Shown here: one piece after another, positions 25,316 through 34,080 of the stretch
Numbering within the stretch: position 1 is the first letter of the stretch
Layout: each line of letters begins with the position of its first letter
Assembly (NCBI RefSeq): GCF_030653815.1
Contig: NZ_JAURYQ010000033.1
Coordinates: forward strand, 1 to 55,004
Direction of reading: 5' to 3'
DNA length: 55,004 bases
From: Rhodoferax sp.
Lineage (GTDB): Bacteria > Pseudomonadota > Gammaproteobacteria > Burkholderiales > Burkholderiaceae_C
Program-made: the position numbers and the translations under genes
Notes under the pieces: generated by a model
What the model was told of the DNA's origin: nothing
The model's input: only the letters and a program-made list of their open reading frames with translations
Databases searched by the model: none

Positions 25316-26251
25316 TTAAAGTCCCAGCATCAACTGCAGGTTCTGTACCGCTGCACCGCTGGCGCCCTTGCCCAGGTTGTCCAGCCGCGCCACCAGCACC
25401 GCGTGCTGGAAGTCATCGCCGATGTCACGGTTGGCAAACACCCGCAGTTCCAACAGGTTGGTGTCGGCCAAGGCCACCGCGTCGAGTTTATTGTCGGGCG
25501 TGGCGGGTAACACCTTGACCCATGCGCTGTCGGTGTAATGCCGTGTCAGCGCCTGCTGCAGGTCGTCCGCGCTGGGCCGGCCCGGCAGCAGGTCCAAGTG
25601 CAGCGGAATTTGCACCAGCATGCCCTGCCTGAAGTTGCCGACCGCAGGCACAAACAGGGGGCGGCGCGTCAGGCCGGTCAAGGCCATGATTTCCGGGATG
25701 TGTTTGTGCTTCAGACCCAGGCCGTAGAGCTCAAAGGCCGGTGCTGTGCCCTGCTCAAAGGCTTCGATCATGGGCCGGCCGCCGCCTGAATAGCCGCTGA
25801 CCGATGGCAGGCAAAGCGGGAAATCGGCCGGAATCAGCCCGGCATCCATCAGGGGCCGCAACAGCGCAATGGCACCGGTGGCATAGCAGCCCGGATTCGC
25901 TACCCGGCGCGCGGTCTGGATCGCTTCGCGTTGTCCGGCGGCCAATTCAGGAAAACCATAGACCCAGCCGGGTGCGGTGCGGTGCGCGGTGGAAGCGTCA
26001 ATGATTTTGGGGCCGGGCTTGCCCGTGCTTTTTTCCAGCGCGTCGACCATGGCCACCGACTCAAGCGCCGCGTCGTCGTGCAGGCACAGCACCACCAGGT
26101 CGGCCTGGGCCATCAGGTCGCGCTTGGCGTTGGCGTCTTTGCGCAACTCGGGCGCAATGCTGATGAGCTCGACGCCTGGCAGGGTTTGCAGGCGTTCCCG
26201 AATTTGCAAACCGGTGGTGCCGGCCTCGCCGTCGATGAATATTTTTTGCAT
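25316..26251 (-). CDS. argC: N-acetyl-gamma-glutamyl-phosphate reductase, short type
   Basis: The ATG at 26251 gives 311 residues, the length of the type 2 ArgC subfamily. The NADP motif is [10 protein letters not shown], the catalytic cysteine is in [10 protein letters not shown], and [10 protein letters not shown] and [10 protein letters not shown] line the active site. It reduces N-acetylglutamyl-phosphate in arginine synthesis. It is transcribed divergently from sucC; no other arginine gene lies nearby. Confidence 0.96.
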   Translation of the reverse strand: MQKIFIDGEAGTTGLQIRERLQTLPGVELISIAPELRKDANAKRDLMAQADLVVLCLHDDAALESVAMVDALEKSTGKPGPKIIDASTAHRTAPGWVYGFPELAAGQREAIQTARRVANPGCYATGAIALLRPLMDAGLIPADFPLCLPSVSGYSGGGRPMIEAFEQGTAPAFELYGLGLKHKHIPEIMALTGLTRRPLFVPAVGNFRQGMLVQIPLHLDLLPGRPSADDLQQALTRHYTDSAWVKVLPATPDNKLDAVALADTNLLELRVFANRDIGDDFQHAVLVARLDNLGKGASGAAVQNLQLMLGL

Positions 26252-26412
26252 GGTGAAGTCAAATCCTGAAAAATGGGTTGCTTGTAAGGCTGGTAACAGT
26301 TTGCCGCAATGCAGCATGATACAGTCCGCAGTTGCTTCGCACGGTGTCCCTGATGCTGCCCTGTTGGACATATCAGACGGCTATCCATCATTCATTCCTG
26401 AGAGAAAAGCTC
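26252..26412. promoter_or_regulatory. argC/sucC divergent upstream region
   Basis: These 161 bp separate divergent starts and must carry promoters for both. A CATGATACAGT stretch near 26315 could be part of a sucC promoter, but no -35 with normal spacing fits well. No ArgR-like repeat was recognised. Confidence 0.3.
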
Positions 26413-27576
26413 ATGAAAATTCACGAGTACCAAGGCAAGGAAATCTTGCGTCAATTCGGTGTGCCAGTGCCTCGCGGCATTGCAGCGTTCACCGTTCAAG
26501 AGGCGGTGGAAGCCGCACAAAAACTCGGCGGCCCGGTCTGGGTTGTCAAGGCGCAGATCCACGCCGGGGGCCGTGGCAAGGGCGGCGGCGTCAAGGTTGC
26601 CAAGACCATTGAAGACGTCAAGCGCATCGCCGGCGAAATTTTGGGCATGCAGCTCAAGACCCACCAGACCGGCCCCGAAGGCCAAAAGGTGCGTCGCCTG
26701 TACATCGAAGACGGTGCCGATATTCAAAAGGAATATTACGTTTCCATCGTGACGGATCGCGCCACGCAAAAGCTGGCCTTCATTGCCTCCTCTGAGGGCG
26801 GCATGGACATCGAGGAAGTGGCGCATTCCACCCCTGAGAAGATCATCACCGAGTTCATTGATCCTTTGACGGGTCTGGGCGAGGCGCAAGCCAAGAAAAT
26901 TGCCGACGCCATCGGCATGCCGGCTGGCTCGACGGCGCAAGCCGTGGACATCTTCCAGAAGCTCTACAAGTGCTACATGGACACCGACGCGTCATTGGTT
27001 GAAATCAACCCGCTGAACCGCGACGGCAAGGGCAATGTGATGGCACTCGACGCCAAGTTCAACTTTGACGCCAACGCGCTGTACCGTCACCCCGAAATCG
27101 TGGCCTACCGCGACCTCGACGAAGAAGACCCGGCCGAAGTCGAAGCCAGCAAGTTCGACCTGGCCTACATCAGCCTGGACGGCAACATCGGCTGCCTGGT
27201 CAACGGCGCCGGCCTGGCCATGGCCACCATGGACACCATCAAGCTGTTTGGCGCAGAGCCTGCCAACTTCCTGGACGTGGGCGGCGGCGCCACCCCCGAG
27301 AAAGTCACCGAAGCCTTCAAGATCATGCTGAAGAACCCCAAGGTCGAGGCCATTCTGGTCAACATTTTTGGCGGCATCATGAAGTGCGACACCATTGCCA
27401 CCGGCGTCATCACCGCTTGCAAGGCGACCAACCTGAATGTGCCGCTGGTCGTGCGCATGAAGGGCACCAACGAAGAGCTGGGCAAGAAGATGTTGAAAGA
27501 CAGCGGCCTGCCGATCATTTCCGTGGACACCATGGCAGAAGCTGCACAAGCTGCTGTCAAGGCAGTAGCCAAGTAA
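26413..27576 (+). CDS. sucC: Succinyl-CoA synthetase beta subunit (ADP-forming)
   Basis: Starting at the ATG at 26413 (387 residues), it matches the SucC N-terminus [20 protein letters not shown]. The ATP-grasp region holds [16 protein letters not shown], and [18 protein letters not shown] and [10 protein letters not shown] complete the family pattern. With SucD it makes the TCA-cycle enzyme that converts succinyl-CoA to succinate with ATP formation. Confidence 0.98.
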   Translation: MKIHEYQGKEILRQFGVPVPRGIAAFTVQEAVEAAQKLGGPVWVVKAQIHAGGRGKGGGVKVAKTIEDVKRIAGEILGMQLKTHQTGPEGQKVRRLYIEDGADIQKEYYVSIVTDRATQKLAFIASSEGGMDIEEVAHSTPEKIITEFIDPLTGLGEAQAKKIADAIGMPAGSTAQAVDIFQKLYKCYMDTDASLVEINPLNRDGKGNVMALDAKFNFDANALYRHPEIVAYRDLDEEDPAEVEASKFDLAYISLDGNIGCLVNGAGLAMATMDTIKLFGAEPANFLDVGGGATPEKVTEAFKIMLKNPKVEAILVNIFGGIMKCDTIATGVITACKATNLNVPLVVRMKGTNEELGKKMLKDSGLPIISVDTMAEAAQAAVKAVAK

Positions 27577-27586
27577 TTTGCCGGAG

Positions 27587-27609
27587 AGAACCGCGCTGCG
27601 CAAGGTTCT
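27587..27609 (+). other. Hairpin in the sucC-sucD gap
   Basis: AGAACC (27587-27592) pairs with GGTTCT (27604-27609) around a GC-rich loop that can itself pair GCG with CGC. It lies between the sucC stop and the sucD Shine-Dalgarno and is followed by TTCCCC, so it is a poor terminator. It may stabilise the 3' end of sucC or tune sucD. Confidence 0.4.
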
Positions 27610-27633
27610 TTCCCCTACTGATTAGGAAAAAAC

Positions 27634-28527
27634 ATGTCAATCTTCATCAATAAAGACACCAAGGTCATCACCCAAGGTATTACCGGCAAAACTGGCCAGT
27701 TCCACACTGAAAAATGCCAGGAATACGCCAACGGCAAAGAATGTTTTGCTGCCGGCGTGAACCCCAAGAAGGCTGGCGAATCCATTTTTGGTATTCCTAT
27801 TTTTGCCTCGGTCAAGGAAGCCGCTGCTGAGACCGGTTCCACCGTGTCGGTCATTTACGTGCCACCGGCTGGTGCCGCTGCCGCCATCTGGGAAGCCGTC
27901 GAGGCCGACCTCGACCTGGCGATCTGCATCACCGAAGGCATCCCGGTGCGCGACATGCTGGAACTGCGCAACCGCATGAAAGCCAAGGAAGCTGCTGGCG
28001 GCAAGAAAACCCTGCTGCTCGGCCCGAACTGCCCCGGACTGATCACGCCCGACGAGATCAAGATCGGCATCATGCCCGGTCACATCCATCGCAAGGGTCG
28101 CATTGGTGTGGTCAGCCGCTCCGGCACGCTGACCTACGAAGCGGTGGCGCAATTGACCGAAATCGGCCTGGGTCAGTCCAGTGCCGTGGGTATTGGTGGT
28201 GATCCGATCAATGGTCTGAAGCACATCGACGTGATGCAGGCCTTCAATGACGATCCGGATACCGACGCCGTCATCATGATTGGTGAAATCGGTGGCCCGG
28301 ACGAGGCCGAAGCCGCTCGCTGGTGCAAGCTCAACATGAAGAAACCCATCGTCGGCTTCATCGCCGGTGTGACCGCTCCGGCGGGCAAGCGCATGGGCCA
28401 CGCCGGTGCCTTGATTTCCGGCGGCGCCGACACCGCCGAAGCCAAGCTCGCCGTGATGGAAGAATGTGGCTTCAAGGTCACACGCAATCCGTCCGAAATG
28501 GCCAAGCTGCTCAAGGCCATGCTATAA
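27634..28527 (+). CDS. sucD: Succinyl-CoA synthetase alpha subunit
   Basis: A 297-residue subunit beginning [21 protein letters not shown], with the CoA site and the phospho-histidine segment [14 protein letters not shown] near residue 250. [10 protein letters not shown] and the [10 protein letters not shown] stretch are also as in the family. It is the second gene of the sucCD operon, 57 bp after sucC, with AGGAA before its ATG. Confidence 0.98.
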   Translation: MSIFINKDTKVITQGITGKTGQFHTEKCQEYANGKECFAAGVNPKKAGESIFGIPIFASVKEAAAETGSTVSVIYVPPAGAAAAIWEAVEADLDLAICITEGIPVRDMLELRNRMKAKEAAGGKKTLLLGPNCPGLITPDEIKIGIMPGHIHRKGRIGVVSRSGTLTYEAVAQLTEIGLGQSSAVGIGGDPINGLKHIDVMQAFNDDPDTDAVIMIGEIGGPDEAEAARWCKLNMKKPIVGFIAGVTAPAGKRMGHAGALISGGADTAEAKLAVMEECGFKVTRNPSEMAKLLKAML

Positions 28528-28575
28528 CGCTCGCCAGACCTTGAAACAAGGCTTTTGACCGGGGTCAAGGCCCCT

Positions 28576-28608
28576 AGCCGGATTTCCTGAAGGACAGTCC
28601 GGCTTTCC
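28576..28608 (+). terminator. Putative terminator after sucD
   Basis: A nested hairpin: AGCCGGA (28576-28582) pairs with TCCGGCT (28598-28604), and within the loop TCCT pairs with AGGA. It is followed by TTTCCTGTTT. It lies 48 bp after the sucD stop and before the PP2C gene, so it probably ends the sucCD transcript. Confidence 0.6.
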
Positions 28609-28641
28609 TGTTTCTGGGGCTGGTCGGAGCAATAATGAACC

Positions 28642-29427
28642 ATGAACTACGCCTATCACGCACAAACTGACCCCGGCTTGACGCGTCCCAACAACGAAGA
28701 CAGCTTTCTGTTTGACGAGCATTGTGGCGTCGCGGTGCTGGCCGACGGTATGGGCGGCTACAGCGCGGGTGAGGTTGCCAGCAGCATGGCCACAAGCTTG
28801 ATTGCGTCAGAGTTGACACGCTGGCTGTCCCGCAGCGAGTCTTCGAAGCACGCGGACGACCTCTGCCGCTTGTTGGCTCTCAGTGTTGACAAGGCCAACC
28901 GGGAAATCCTGCAGGCCGCCATTGCCAACCCCAGCTATAAGAGCATGGGCACCACGGTGGTGGCGGCTGTGTTTCTGGGTGACCGGCTGTTTTTGACCCA
29001 TGTGGGCGATTCACGTTGCTACCGTTTGCGCGATGGCGTTTTGGAGCAAATCACCAAGGACCATTCGATGCTGCAGGAGCAGGTGGATTCCGGCTTGATC
29101 ACCCGGGCCCATGCCGCGCGTGCCCCGGGCCGCAACTTGCTGACCCGGGCGCTGGGCGTTGAATCCAGGTTGCCCCTTGAAGTCAAGATTCATCCGGTCG
29201 AAGTGGGCGATCTTTACCTGCTGTGCTCTGACGGCCTGACCGACATGGTGGACGACGCCAGCATGGCCAGCCTGATGAGCGACACCACGGAGTTGGCCCA
29301 GCGTGCATCGGCCTTGATCCAGCTGGCCAATGCCAAAGGGGGCCGGGATAATGTGACCGTGATGTTGATTCATGCCCAGCAGGCGCCCGGTGCCCAGGGC
29401 CTGGCGCGGCCGCAGTTGCCAACTTAA
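28642..29427 (+). CDS. PP2C-family Ser/Thr protein phosphatase
   Basis: A 261-residue PPM phosphatase with all metal-binding motifs: TRPNNEDSFL, LADGMGGYSAGE, LLCSDGLTDMV and GGRDNVTVML. It is soluble, without a signal or membrane helix, and close to bacterial Stp enzymes. It should remove phosphate from Ser/Thr proteins. An FHA protein and a GAF-ATPase gene follow at 24 and 8 bp, suggesting one operon. No Ser/Thr kinase gene is present in the window. Confidence 0.95.
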   Translation: MNYAYHAQTDPGLTRPNNEDSFLFDEHCGVAVLADGMGGYSAGEVASSMATSLIASELTRWLSRSESSKHADDLCRLLALSVDKANREILQAAIANPSYKSMGTTVVAAVFLGDRLFLTHVGDSRCYRLRDGVLEQITKDHSMLQEQVDSGLITRAHAARAPGRNLLTRALGVESRLPLEVKIHPVEVGDLYLLCSDGLTDMVDDASMASLMSDTTELAQRASALIQLANAKGGRDNVTVMLIHAQQAPGAQGLARPQLPT

Positions 29428-29451
29428 TGACGAATCTTTGAAGGAGATTTT

Positions 29452-30096
29452 GTGCCGAAAATCACCATCAGACTTGACGGTGGCCTCATCAAGGAAGTCA
29501 GTCTTGTCAAAAAGCACACCACCTTGGGTCGGCGACCGTACAACGATGTCGTGCTGGAAAACCTGGCGGTCAGTGGACGGCACGCCCGCCTGATCCAGGA
29601 AGACCAGCAGGTCATGATCGAGGATATGGATAGCACCAATGGCACCTATGTGAACGGTCATGCGGTAAAAAGGCAGGTACTGCAAGACAACGACACCATT
29701 GAAATAGGTCACTTCAAAATCATTTTCTCAATCCAGTCGGCGGCCCGTGATGCGACGGCCGAGGCGGAGTCAAGCCCACCTTATGATGCCACCTGGCCGC
29801 AAGCTTTTCACGACATTGCCGAGCTGCCTGTCAACCGCCAGGGCCGTATCAAGGTGGTCTCAGGGTCGGCGGCAGGGCGAGAAATGGCGTTGACCAAGGA
29901 GGTGACCACCTTCGGTAAACCCGGTGTTGCCATTGCGGCCATCACCCGACGCGACGCCAATTATTATGTTCATCATGTCGAGGGCGCGCAGGTGCCCTTG
30001 CTCAATGGCACGGCTGTGGGACAGGCACCGGTCCTGTTGCGCGCAGGTGACCAGATCACCTTGAGTGGCACCGTGCTGCAATTTTTGTCTTCCTGA
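29452..30096 (+). CDS. FHA-domain protein with second degenerate FHA
   Basis: A 214-residue protein with a GTG start preceded by AAGGAG. The first FHA domain (about 22-85) has the phosphothreonine-site residues GRRPYNDV, SGRHARL and DSTNGTYVNG. The second half (about 125-212) has FGKPG and LLNGTAVG but lacks the SxxH part, so it is probably a structural FHA. It would read phosphothreonine on a partner. The next gene starts 8 bp after its stop. Confidence 0.92.
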   Translation: MPKITIRLDGGLIKEVSLVKKHTTLGRRPYNDVVLENLAVSGRHARLIQEDQQVMIEDMDSTNGTYVNGHAVKRQVLQDNDTIEIGHFKIIFSIQSAARDATAEAESSPPYDATWPQAFHDIAELPVNRQGRIKVVSGSAAGREMALTKEVTTFGKPGVAIAAITRRDANYYVHHVEGAQVPLLNGTAVGQAPVLLRAGDQITLSGTVLQFLSS

Positions 30097-30104
30097 TCAG
30101 CACA

Positions 30105-32606
30105 ATGTTTGGTTGGTTCAAGGCGCTAATCAACAAGTTGAAGCCTGCAAAGTCGGTAAAGCCTGTAAAGTCTGCCAAGTCTGTGAAATCGCCAAGGCCT
30201 GAAAAATCTGAAAAGTCTGCGAACAAAGGAAACATGAACACCCTCACGCAACCGCCCGGCTCGGATCATGGCGTCATGACGCTGGATGCACTCTTTTACA
30301 AGCAGTTGCAGCAAGTGACCGCGCGCATCCATGAGACTGAAAACATTGAGCAAATCATGTTGGAGTCGAGCCAGGACATTTGCAAGCTGTTCAATGCGGA
30401 CCGGTTGACGCTGTATGTGGTCAATGAGGAGCGCAACGCCATTGTTTCCAAGGTCAAGACGGGTCTCAACAGCAACCAGGAACTGAAGCTCCCCATCAGC
30501 CCGCAAAGCATTGCCGGGTACGTCGCCTTCAGTCAAAAGGTGGTCAATCTGGCCGATGTCTATGATAACGAAGCCCTGAAACAGGTGCACCCGGACTTGA
30601 GCTTTCTGAAAGCGGTGGACCGGCGCACCGGTTACCGCACGCGTCAGATGCTGGTGGCCCCGATCCTGGAAGGCAAGACGCTTTATGGCGTGCTGCAGAT
30701 CATCAACAACAAGAATGACCAGATGTTTGGCGATCTGGATGTGGAAGGTGCCACCCAGCTCTGCAAAACCCTGGCCATCGCCATCCGCCAGCGCATCCGC
30801 AAGCAGGAAGACCGCGTACGCCGCATGGTCACCAAGTACGACGACCTGGTCGCCAGTGGTGTCATGACCGCGGAAGAGTTGAAGCAATGCCTGACGGATG
30901 CCCGCGAACAGGGGCATACCGTTGAGCAACTGTTGCTCAATGACTACCAGGTGCGCCCGGTCCAGATCGGCCCGTCCCTGGCCAAATTTTTTGGCGTGCC
31001 CTACGAGCCGTTCAGCGAAGGCCGTATTCGCTCTGAAAACCTGCACGGCAAGCTCAAGCGGGAATTCATTTCCGAGCAGGGCTGGATCCCACTGGAGGAA
31101 TCACCCGACGGGCTGGTCATCATGTGCCTGGACCCCGAGACCGTGCGCAGCTCGCGCATTGTGGCTCAGGTTTATCCGCGCATTGGCAAGTTTGCCTACC
31201 GGGTCACCACACACCATGAGTTCATGCAGACGCTGGGCCAGATCTTTGGCATCGAGGCCGAGAGCGGCAGCATCAGCGACATGCTGGCTGACATGGACAG
31301 CTCGCCCATGGACGACGGCACCAACGAAGACTCGCTGGAGTCTGCGGCAGCCGACAACGAACTGGTCAAATTTGTCAACAAGGTGATCCTGGACGCCTAC
31401 CACCAGGGGGCTTCCGATATCCACATCGAGCCCATGCCCGGCAAGCTCAAGACGGGGGTGCGTTTTCGCATTGACGGTTCACTGCAGCCCTACATCGAAG
31501 TTCCGGCCCATTTTCGCCAGGCCATGGTGACGCGCCTGAAAATCATGTGCGACCTTGATATCTCAGAGCGCCGCAAGCCGCAGGACGGCAAGATCAAATT
31601 CAAGAAATATGGCCCGATCGACATCGAGCTGCGCGTCGCCACCATCCCCTCGGCCGGCGGCGTCGAAGACGTTGTGATGCGGATTCTGGCGGCTGGTGAA
31701 CCCATTCCGCTGGACAAGCTGGGTCTGACACCGCACAACATGGAGCGCGTGCTGCGCACAGTTGAAAAACCCTATGGTTTGTTTTATGTGTGCGGCCCCA
31801 CCGGTTCGGGCAAAACCACCACCCTGCATTCGATCCTGAAACACCTCAACAAGCCGGACACCAAGATATGGACTGCCGAGGACCCGGTCGAAATCACCCA
31901 AAAAGGCCTGCGCCAGGTCCAGATCAACAAGAAAGCCGGCATTGATTTCGCGCTGGTCATGCGCGCTTTTTTGCGCGCTGACCCCGACATCATCATGGTG
32001 GGTGAATCACGCGACCACGAAACCGTGGCCATGGGCGTGGAAGCCTCGCTCACCGGGCACCTGGTGTTCTCCACGCTGCACACCAACTCGGCGCCCGAGT
32101 CCATCACGCGCTTGCTCGACATGGGCATGGACCCGTTCAATTTTGCCGATGCCCTGCTGGGCATTCTGGCGCAGCGCCTGGCCAAGAAATTGTGTGTCTG
32201 CAAGGAGGCCTATGTGCCCGACGCCGAGGAGCTGCGCCTGTTCGCGGTCGAGTACGCCGAGGAGCTGCGGCATTCGATGGTGTGGAAAGACGATTTCGAT
32301 GCGCAGCTGACGCAACTCATCGCGCGCTGGAAAACCGAATTCGCCGACGGCGGTGAGCTCAAGTTTTACCGCCATGGGGGCTGCGACAAGTGCCATCAGA
32401 CCGGCTACAAGGGCCGGGTCGGCCTGCATGAACTGCTGATCGCCGACGATGGCATCAAGAAGCTGATCCAGGAGCGTGCCCGGGTCGCTGAAATCTTCTC
32501 TGCCGCGGTCGAGGGCGGCATGCGCACCTTGAAGATGGATGGCATGGAGAAAGTCATGATGGGGCTCACCGACCTGAAGATGGTGCGCTCGGTCTGCATC
32601 AAATAA
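30105..32606 (+). CDS. GAF-fused GspE/PilB-type secretion ATPase
   Basis: An 833-residue protein. An amphipathic start (FGWFKALINKL) is followed by a Lys/Ser repeat tract (14-41), a GAF domain (about 65-225), a GspE N-terminal-like region (245-345) and the ATPase (Walker A GPTGSGKTT at 564-572, Walker B near MVGE). The zinc motif is odd: CVC then CDKC, one residue short in the first pair and with a long insert. The ATG at 30105 has no Shine-Dalgarno; Met44 at 30234 follows AAAGGA and is an alternative start. It is an assembly ATPase whose GAF domain could bind a small ligand. Confidence 0.92.
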   Translation: MFGWFKALINKLKPAKSVKPVKSAKSVKSPRPEKSEKSANKGNMNTLTQPPGSDHGVMTLDALFYKQLQQVTARIHETENIEQIMLESSQDICKLFNADRLTLYVVNEERNAIVSKVKTGLNSNQELKLPISPQSIAGYVAFSQKVVNLADVYDNEALKQVHPDLSFLKAVDRRTGYRTRQMLVAPILEGKTLYGVLQIINNKNDQMFGDLDVEGATQLCKTLAIAIRQRIRKQEDRVRRMVTKYDDLVASGVMTAEELKQCLTDAREQGHTVEQLLLNDYQVRPVQIGPSLAKFFGVPYEPFSEGRIRSENLHGKLKREFISEQGWIPLEESPDGLVIMCLDPETVRSSRIVAQVYPRIGKFAYRVTTHHEFMQTLGQIFGIEAESGSISDMLADMDSSPMDDGTNEDSLESAAADNELVKFVNKVILDAYHQGASDIHIEPMPGKLKTGVRFRIDGSLQPYIEVPAHFRQAMVTRLKIMCDLDISERRKPQDGKIKFKKYGPIDIELRVATIPSAGGVEDVVMRILAAGEPIPLDKLGLTPHNMERVLRTVEKPYGLFYVCGPTGSGKTTTLHSILKHLNKPDTKIWTAEDPVEITQKGLRQVQINKKAGIDFALVMRAFLRADPDIIMVGESRDHETVAMGVEASLTGHLVFSTLHTNSAPESITRLLDMGMDPFNFADALLGILAQRLAKKLCVCKEAYVPDAEELRLFAVEYAEELRHSMVWKDDFDAQLTQLIARWKTEFADGGELKFYRHGGCDKCHQTGYKGRVGLHELLIADDGIKKLIQERARVAEIFSAAVEGGMRTLKMDGMEKVMMGLTDLKMVRSVCIK

Positions 32607-32619
32607 CATTTCGTTCGGC

Positions 32620-33465
32620 ATGACGAACCACGCCACCTGCCTGTGCTGCCAACGCCGACCGCTGTTGCAGGGCATGGCCGTGCTGTTGTTGTCGCCTGGC
32701 TGGGCAGCGGCGCAGGACGCTGGCCGCGAAGGCGTGGAGGTCGGCGGCAACTCGCTGTTCAGCCGCCTGGTGCCGGCCGAAACGGTTGAGCAGTCGGCCT
32801 CACAACAGTATGCCGACATGCTGCAACAGGCTGCGGCCCAAAACGCGCTGGGCGGCAAAAACCATCCCCAGGTCAGGCGCTTGCGTGCCATCGCGCAACG
32901 CATCATTCCCCACGCCATGGGCTGGAACCCGCGCGCCAGAGATTGGCGCTGGGAGGTGAACCTGATCGGCAGCCGTCAGATCAACGCGTTTTGCATGCCC
33001 GGCGGCAAGATCGCGTTTTACAGCGGTATCCTGGACCAGCTGAAACTGACCGATGACGAAGTTGCCACCGTCATGGGCCACGAGATTGCCCATGCACTGC
33101 GCGAACACGCGCGCGCCCGCATGGCGAAAAATGCCGCCACCGGCATTGGTGCCAATTTGCTCAGCAATGTGCTGGGCCTGGGGCAACTTGGCCAGACCGT
33201 GACCAGCTACGGCGCGCAGTTGCTCACACTGCAATTCAGTCGCAGTGACGAATCCGATGCCGACCTGGTCGGCATGGAACTCGCCGCGCGCGCCGGCTTT
33301 GATCCACGCGCCGGTGTCACGCTATGGCAAAAAATGGCGGCGGCCAATACCGGCGCGCCGCCGCAATGGCTGTCGACCCACCCGTCCGGCAACAGCCGCA
33401 TTGCCGACATCCAGGCCAACCTGCCCAAGGTGCTGCCGCTGTACGCGCGCAGCCAGAACAAATAG
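32620..33465 (+). CDS. M48-family periplasmic metalloprotease
   Basis: A 281-residue protein with an N-terminal export signal (RRPLLQGMAVLLL, cleavage likely after GWAAA; the paired arginines allow Tat export). Zinc ligands are HEIAHALREH (His154, His158) and the Glu of SDESDADLVG. It resembles the BepA/LoiP group of outer-membrane quality-control proteases, without the BepA TPR region. It begins 13 bp after the GAF-ATPase gene. Confidence 0.92.
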   Translation: MTNHATCLCCQRRPLLQGMAVLLLSPGWAAAQDAGREGVEVGGNSLFSRLVPAETVEQSASQQYADMLQQAAAQNALGGKNHPQVRRLRAIAQRIIPHAMGWNPRARDWRWEVNLIGSRQINAFCMPGGKIAFYSGILDQLKLTDDEVATVMGHEIAHALREHARARMAKNAATGIGANLLSNVLGLGQLGQTVTSYGAQLLTLQFSRSDESDADLVGMELAARAGFDPRAGVTLWQKMAAANTGAPPQWLSTHPSGNSRIADIQANLPKVLPLYARSQNK

Positions 33466-33579
33466 CGGTGATGACTCGGTTTGCAGCGGGAATGAAAAGA
33501 GCCAGTGCTTCCCTGGTTGGCCAGTCGGTACCTAAGCCGATGATGAAGTTTGTGGAATCTATGGCGGCGCGAATGTGGG

Positions 33580-33969
33580 TCAGCGCGGCTTGTAAGCCGT
33601 GACATCCATTTCAACCTTGGCATCAATCATCAAGCGGGATTCCACTGTGGAGCGGGCGGGACGGTGTTCGCCGAAGCATTCCATGTAAACCCGGTTGAAA
33701 GTGCCGAAATCACGCGCATCGTCCAGCCAGACACTGACTTTTGCCACGTCAGCCAGGGTGCAGTCGGCCAGCGCCAGCGCCTGCTTCAGACGCTCAAACA
33801 CCTGGCGGGTCTGGGCTTCTATGCCACCCACGATGACTTGTCCCTGTTCGTCTGTGGGCACCTGACCCGAGACAAAGACAAAGTCGCCAGCGCGGGTCGC
33901 GGGTGACAGCGGACGTGCCAGTCGGTCCGAGGCCATCGGTGCCTGTCCTAACATTTCAACATTCGACAT
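33580..33969 (-). CDS. RidA-family enamine/imine deaminase
   Basis: The ATG at 33969 has GGAG 6 bp upstream and gives 129 residues; an ATG 12 bp earlier is less well placed. The YjgF/RidA fold shows LSPATRAGDFVFVSGQVP, EAQTRQVFERLKQAL and the substrate Arg near GEHRPARSTVESRL. RidA removes reactive 2-aminoacrylate-type enamines made by PLP dehydratases. It is divergent from an operon that contains such a PLP enzyme, and both share a control region. Confidence 0.9.
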   Translation of the reverse strand: MSNVEMLGQAPMASDRLARPLSPATRAGDFVFVSGQVPTDEQGQVIVGGIEAQTRQVFERLKQALALADCTLADVAKVSVWLDDARDFGTFNRVYMECFGEHRPARSTVESRLMIDAKVEMDVTAYKPR

Positions 33970-33982
33970 GAAACACTCCATT

Positions 33983-33997
33983 TGTAAAAAATTTACA
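33983..33997. promoter_or_regulatory. Operator-like palindrome 1 (GTAA-N5-TTAC)
   Basis: TGTAAA-AAA-TTTACA is a perfect inverted repeat lying 14 bp upstream of the ridA-like start on the minus strand. It fits the TGTAR-W5-YTACA-type half sites known for HexR, an RpiR-family regulator. The RpiR gene of the divergent operon is the likely partner, which is inference. Confidence 0.6.
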
Positions 33998-34017
33998 TAA
34001 ACATAGGAAAAACACTG

Positions 34018-34046
34018 TTGACATTTTAAAAAATGCCATCTAGCAT
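34018..34046 (+). promoter_or_regulatory. Sigma70-type promoter of the D-amino-acid operon
   Basis: TTGACA (34018-34023) and TAGCAT (34041-34046) are separated by 17 bp. Transcription would start near 34053, next to operator-like palindrome 2 and ahead of AGGAG and the ATG at 34081. Confidence 0.65.
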
Positions 34047-34054
34047 CAATAATT

Positions 34055-34067
34055 GTAATGTTATTAC
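34055..34067. promoter_or_regulatory. Operator-like palindrome 2 (GTAA-N5-TTAC)
   Basis: GTAAT-GTT-ATTAC has the same half sites and spacing as the palindrome at 33983-33997, and overlaps the predicted transcript start. A protein bound here would block the operon, consistent with repression by its own RpiR-family regulator. Confidence 0.6.
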
Positions 34068-34080
34068 TTTAGGAGTCAAT

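Noticed and set aside
30144..30227. CRISPR-like short repeats
   Set aside because: The units are degenerate, have no spacers and are part of a Lys/Ser-rich coding tract.
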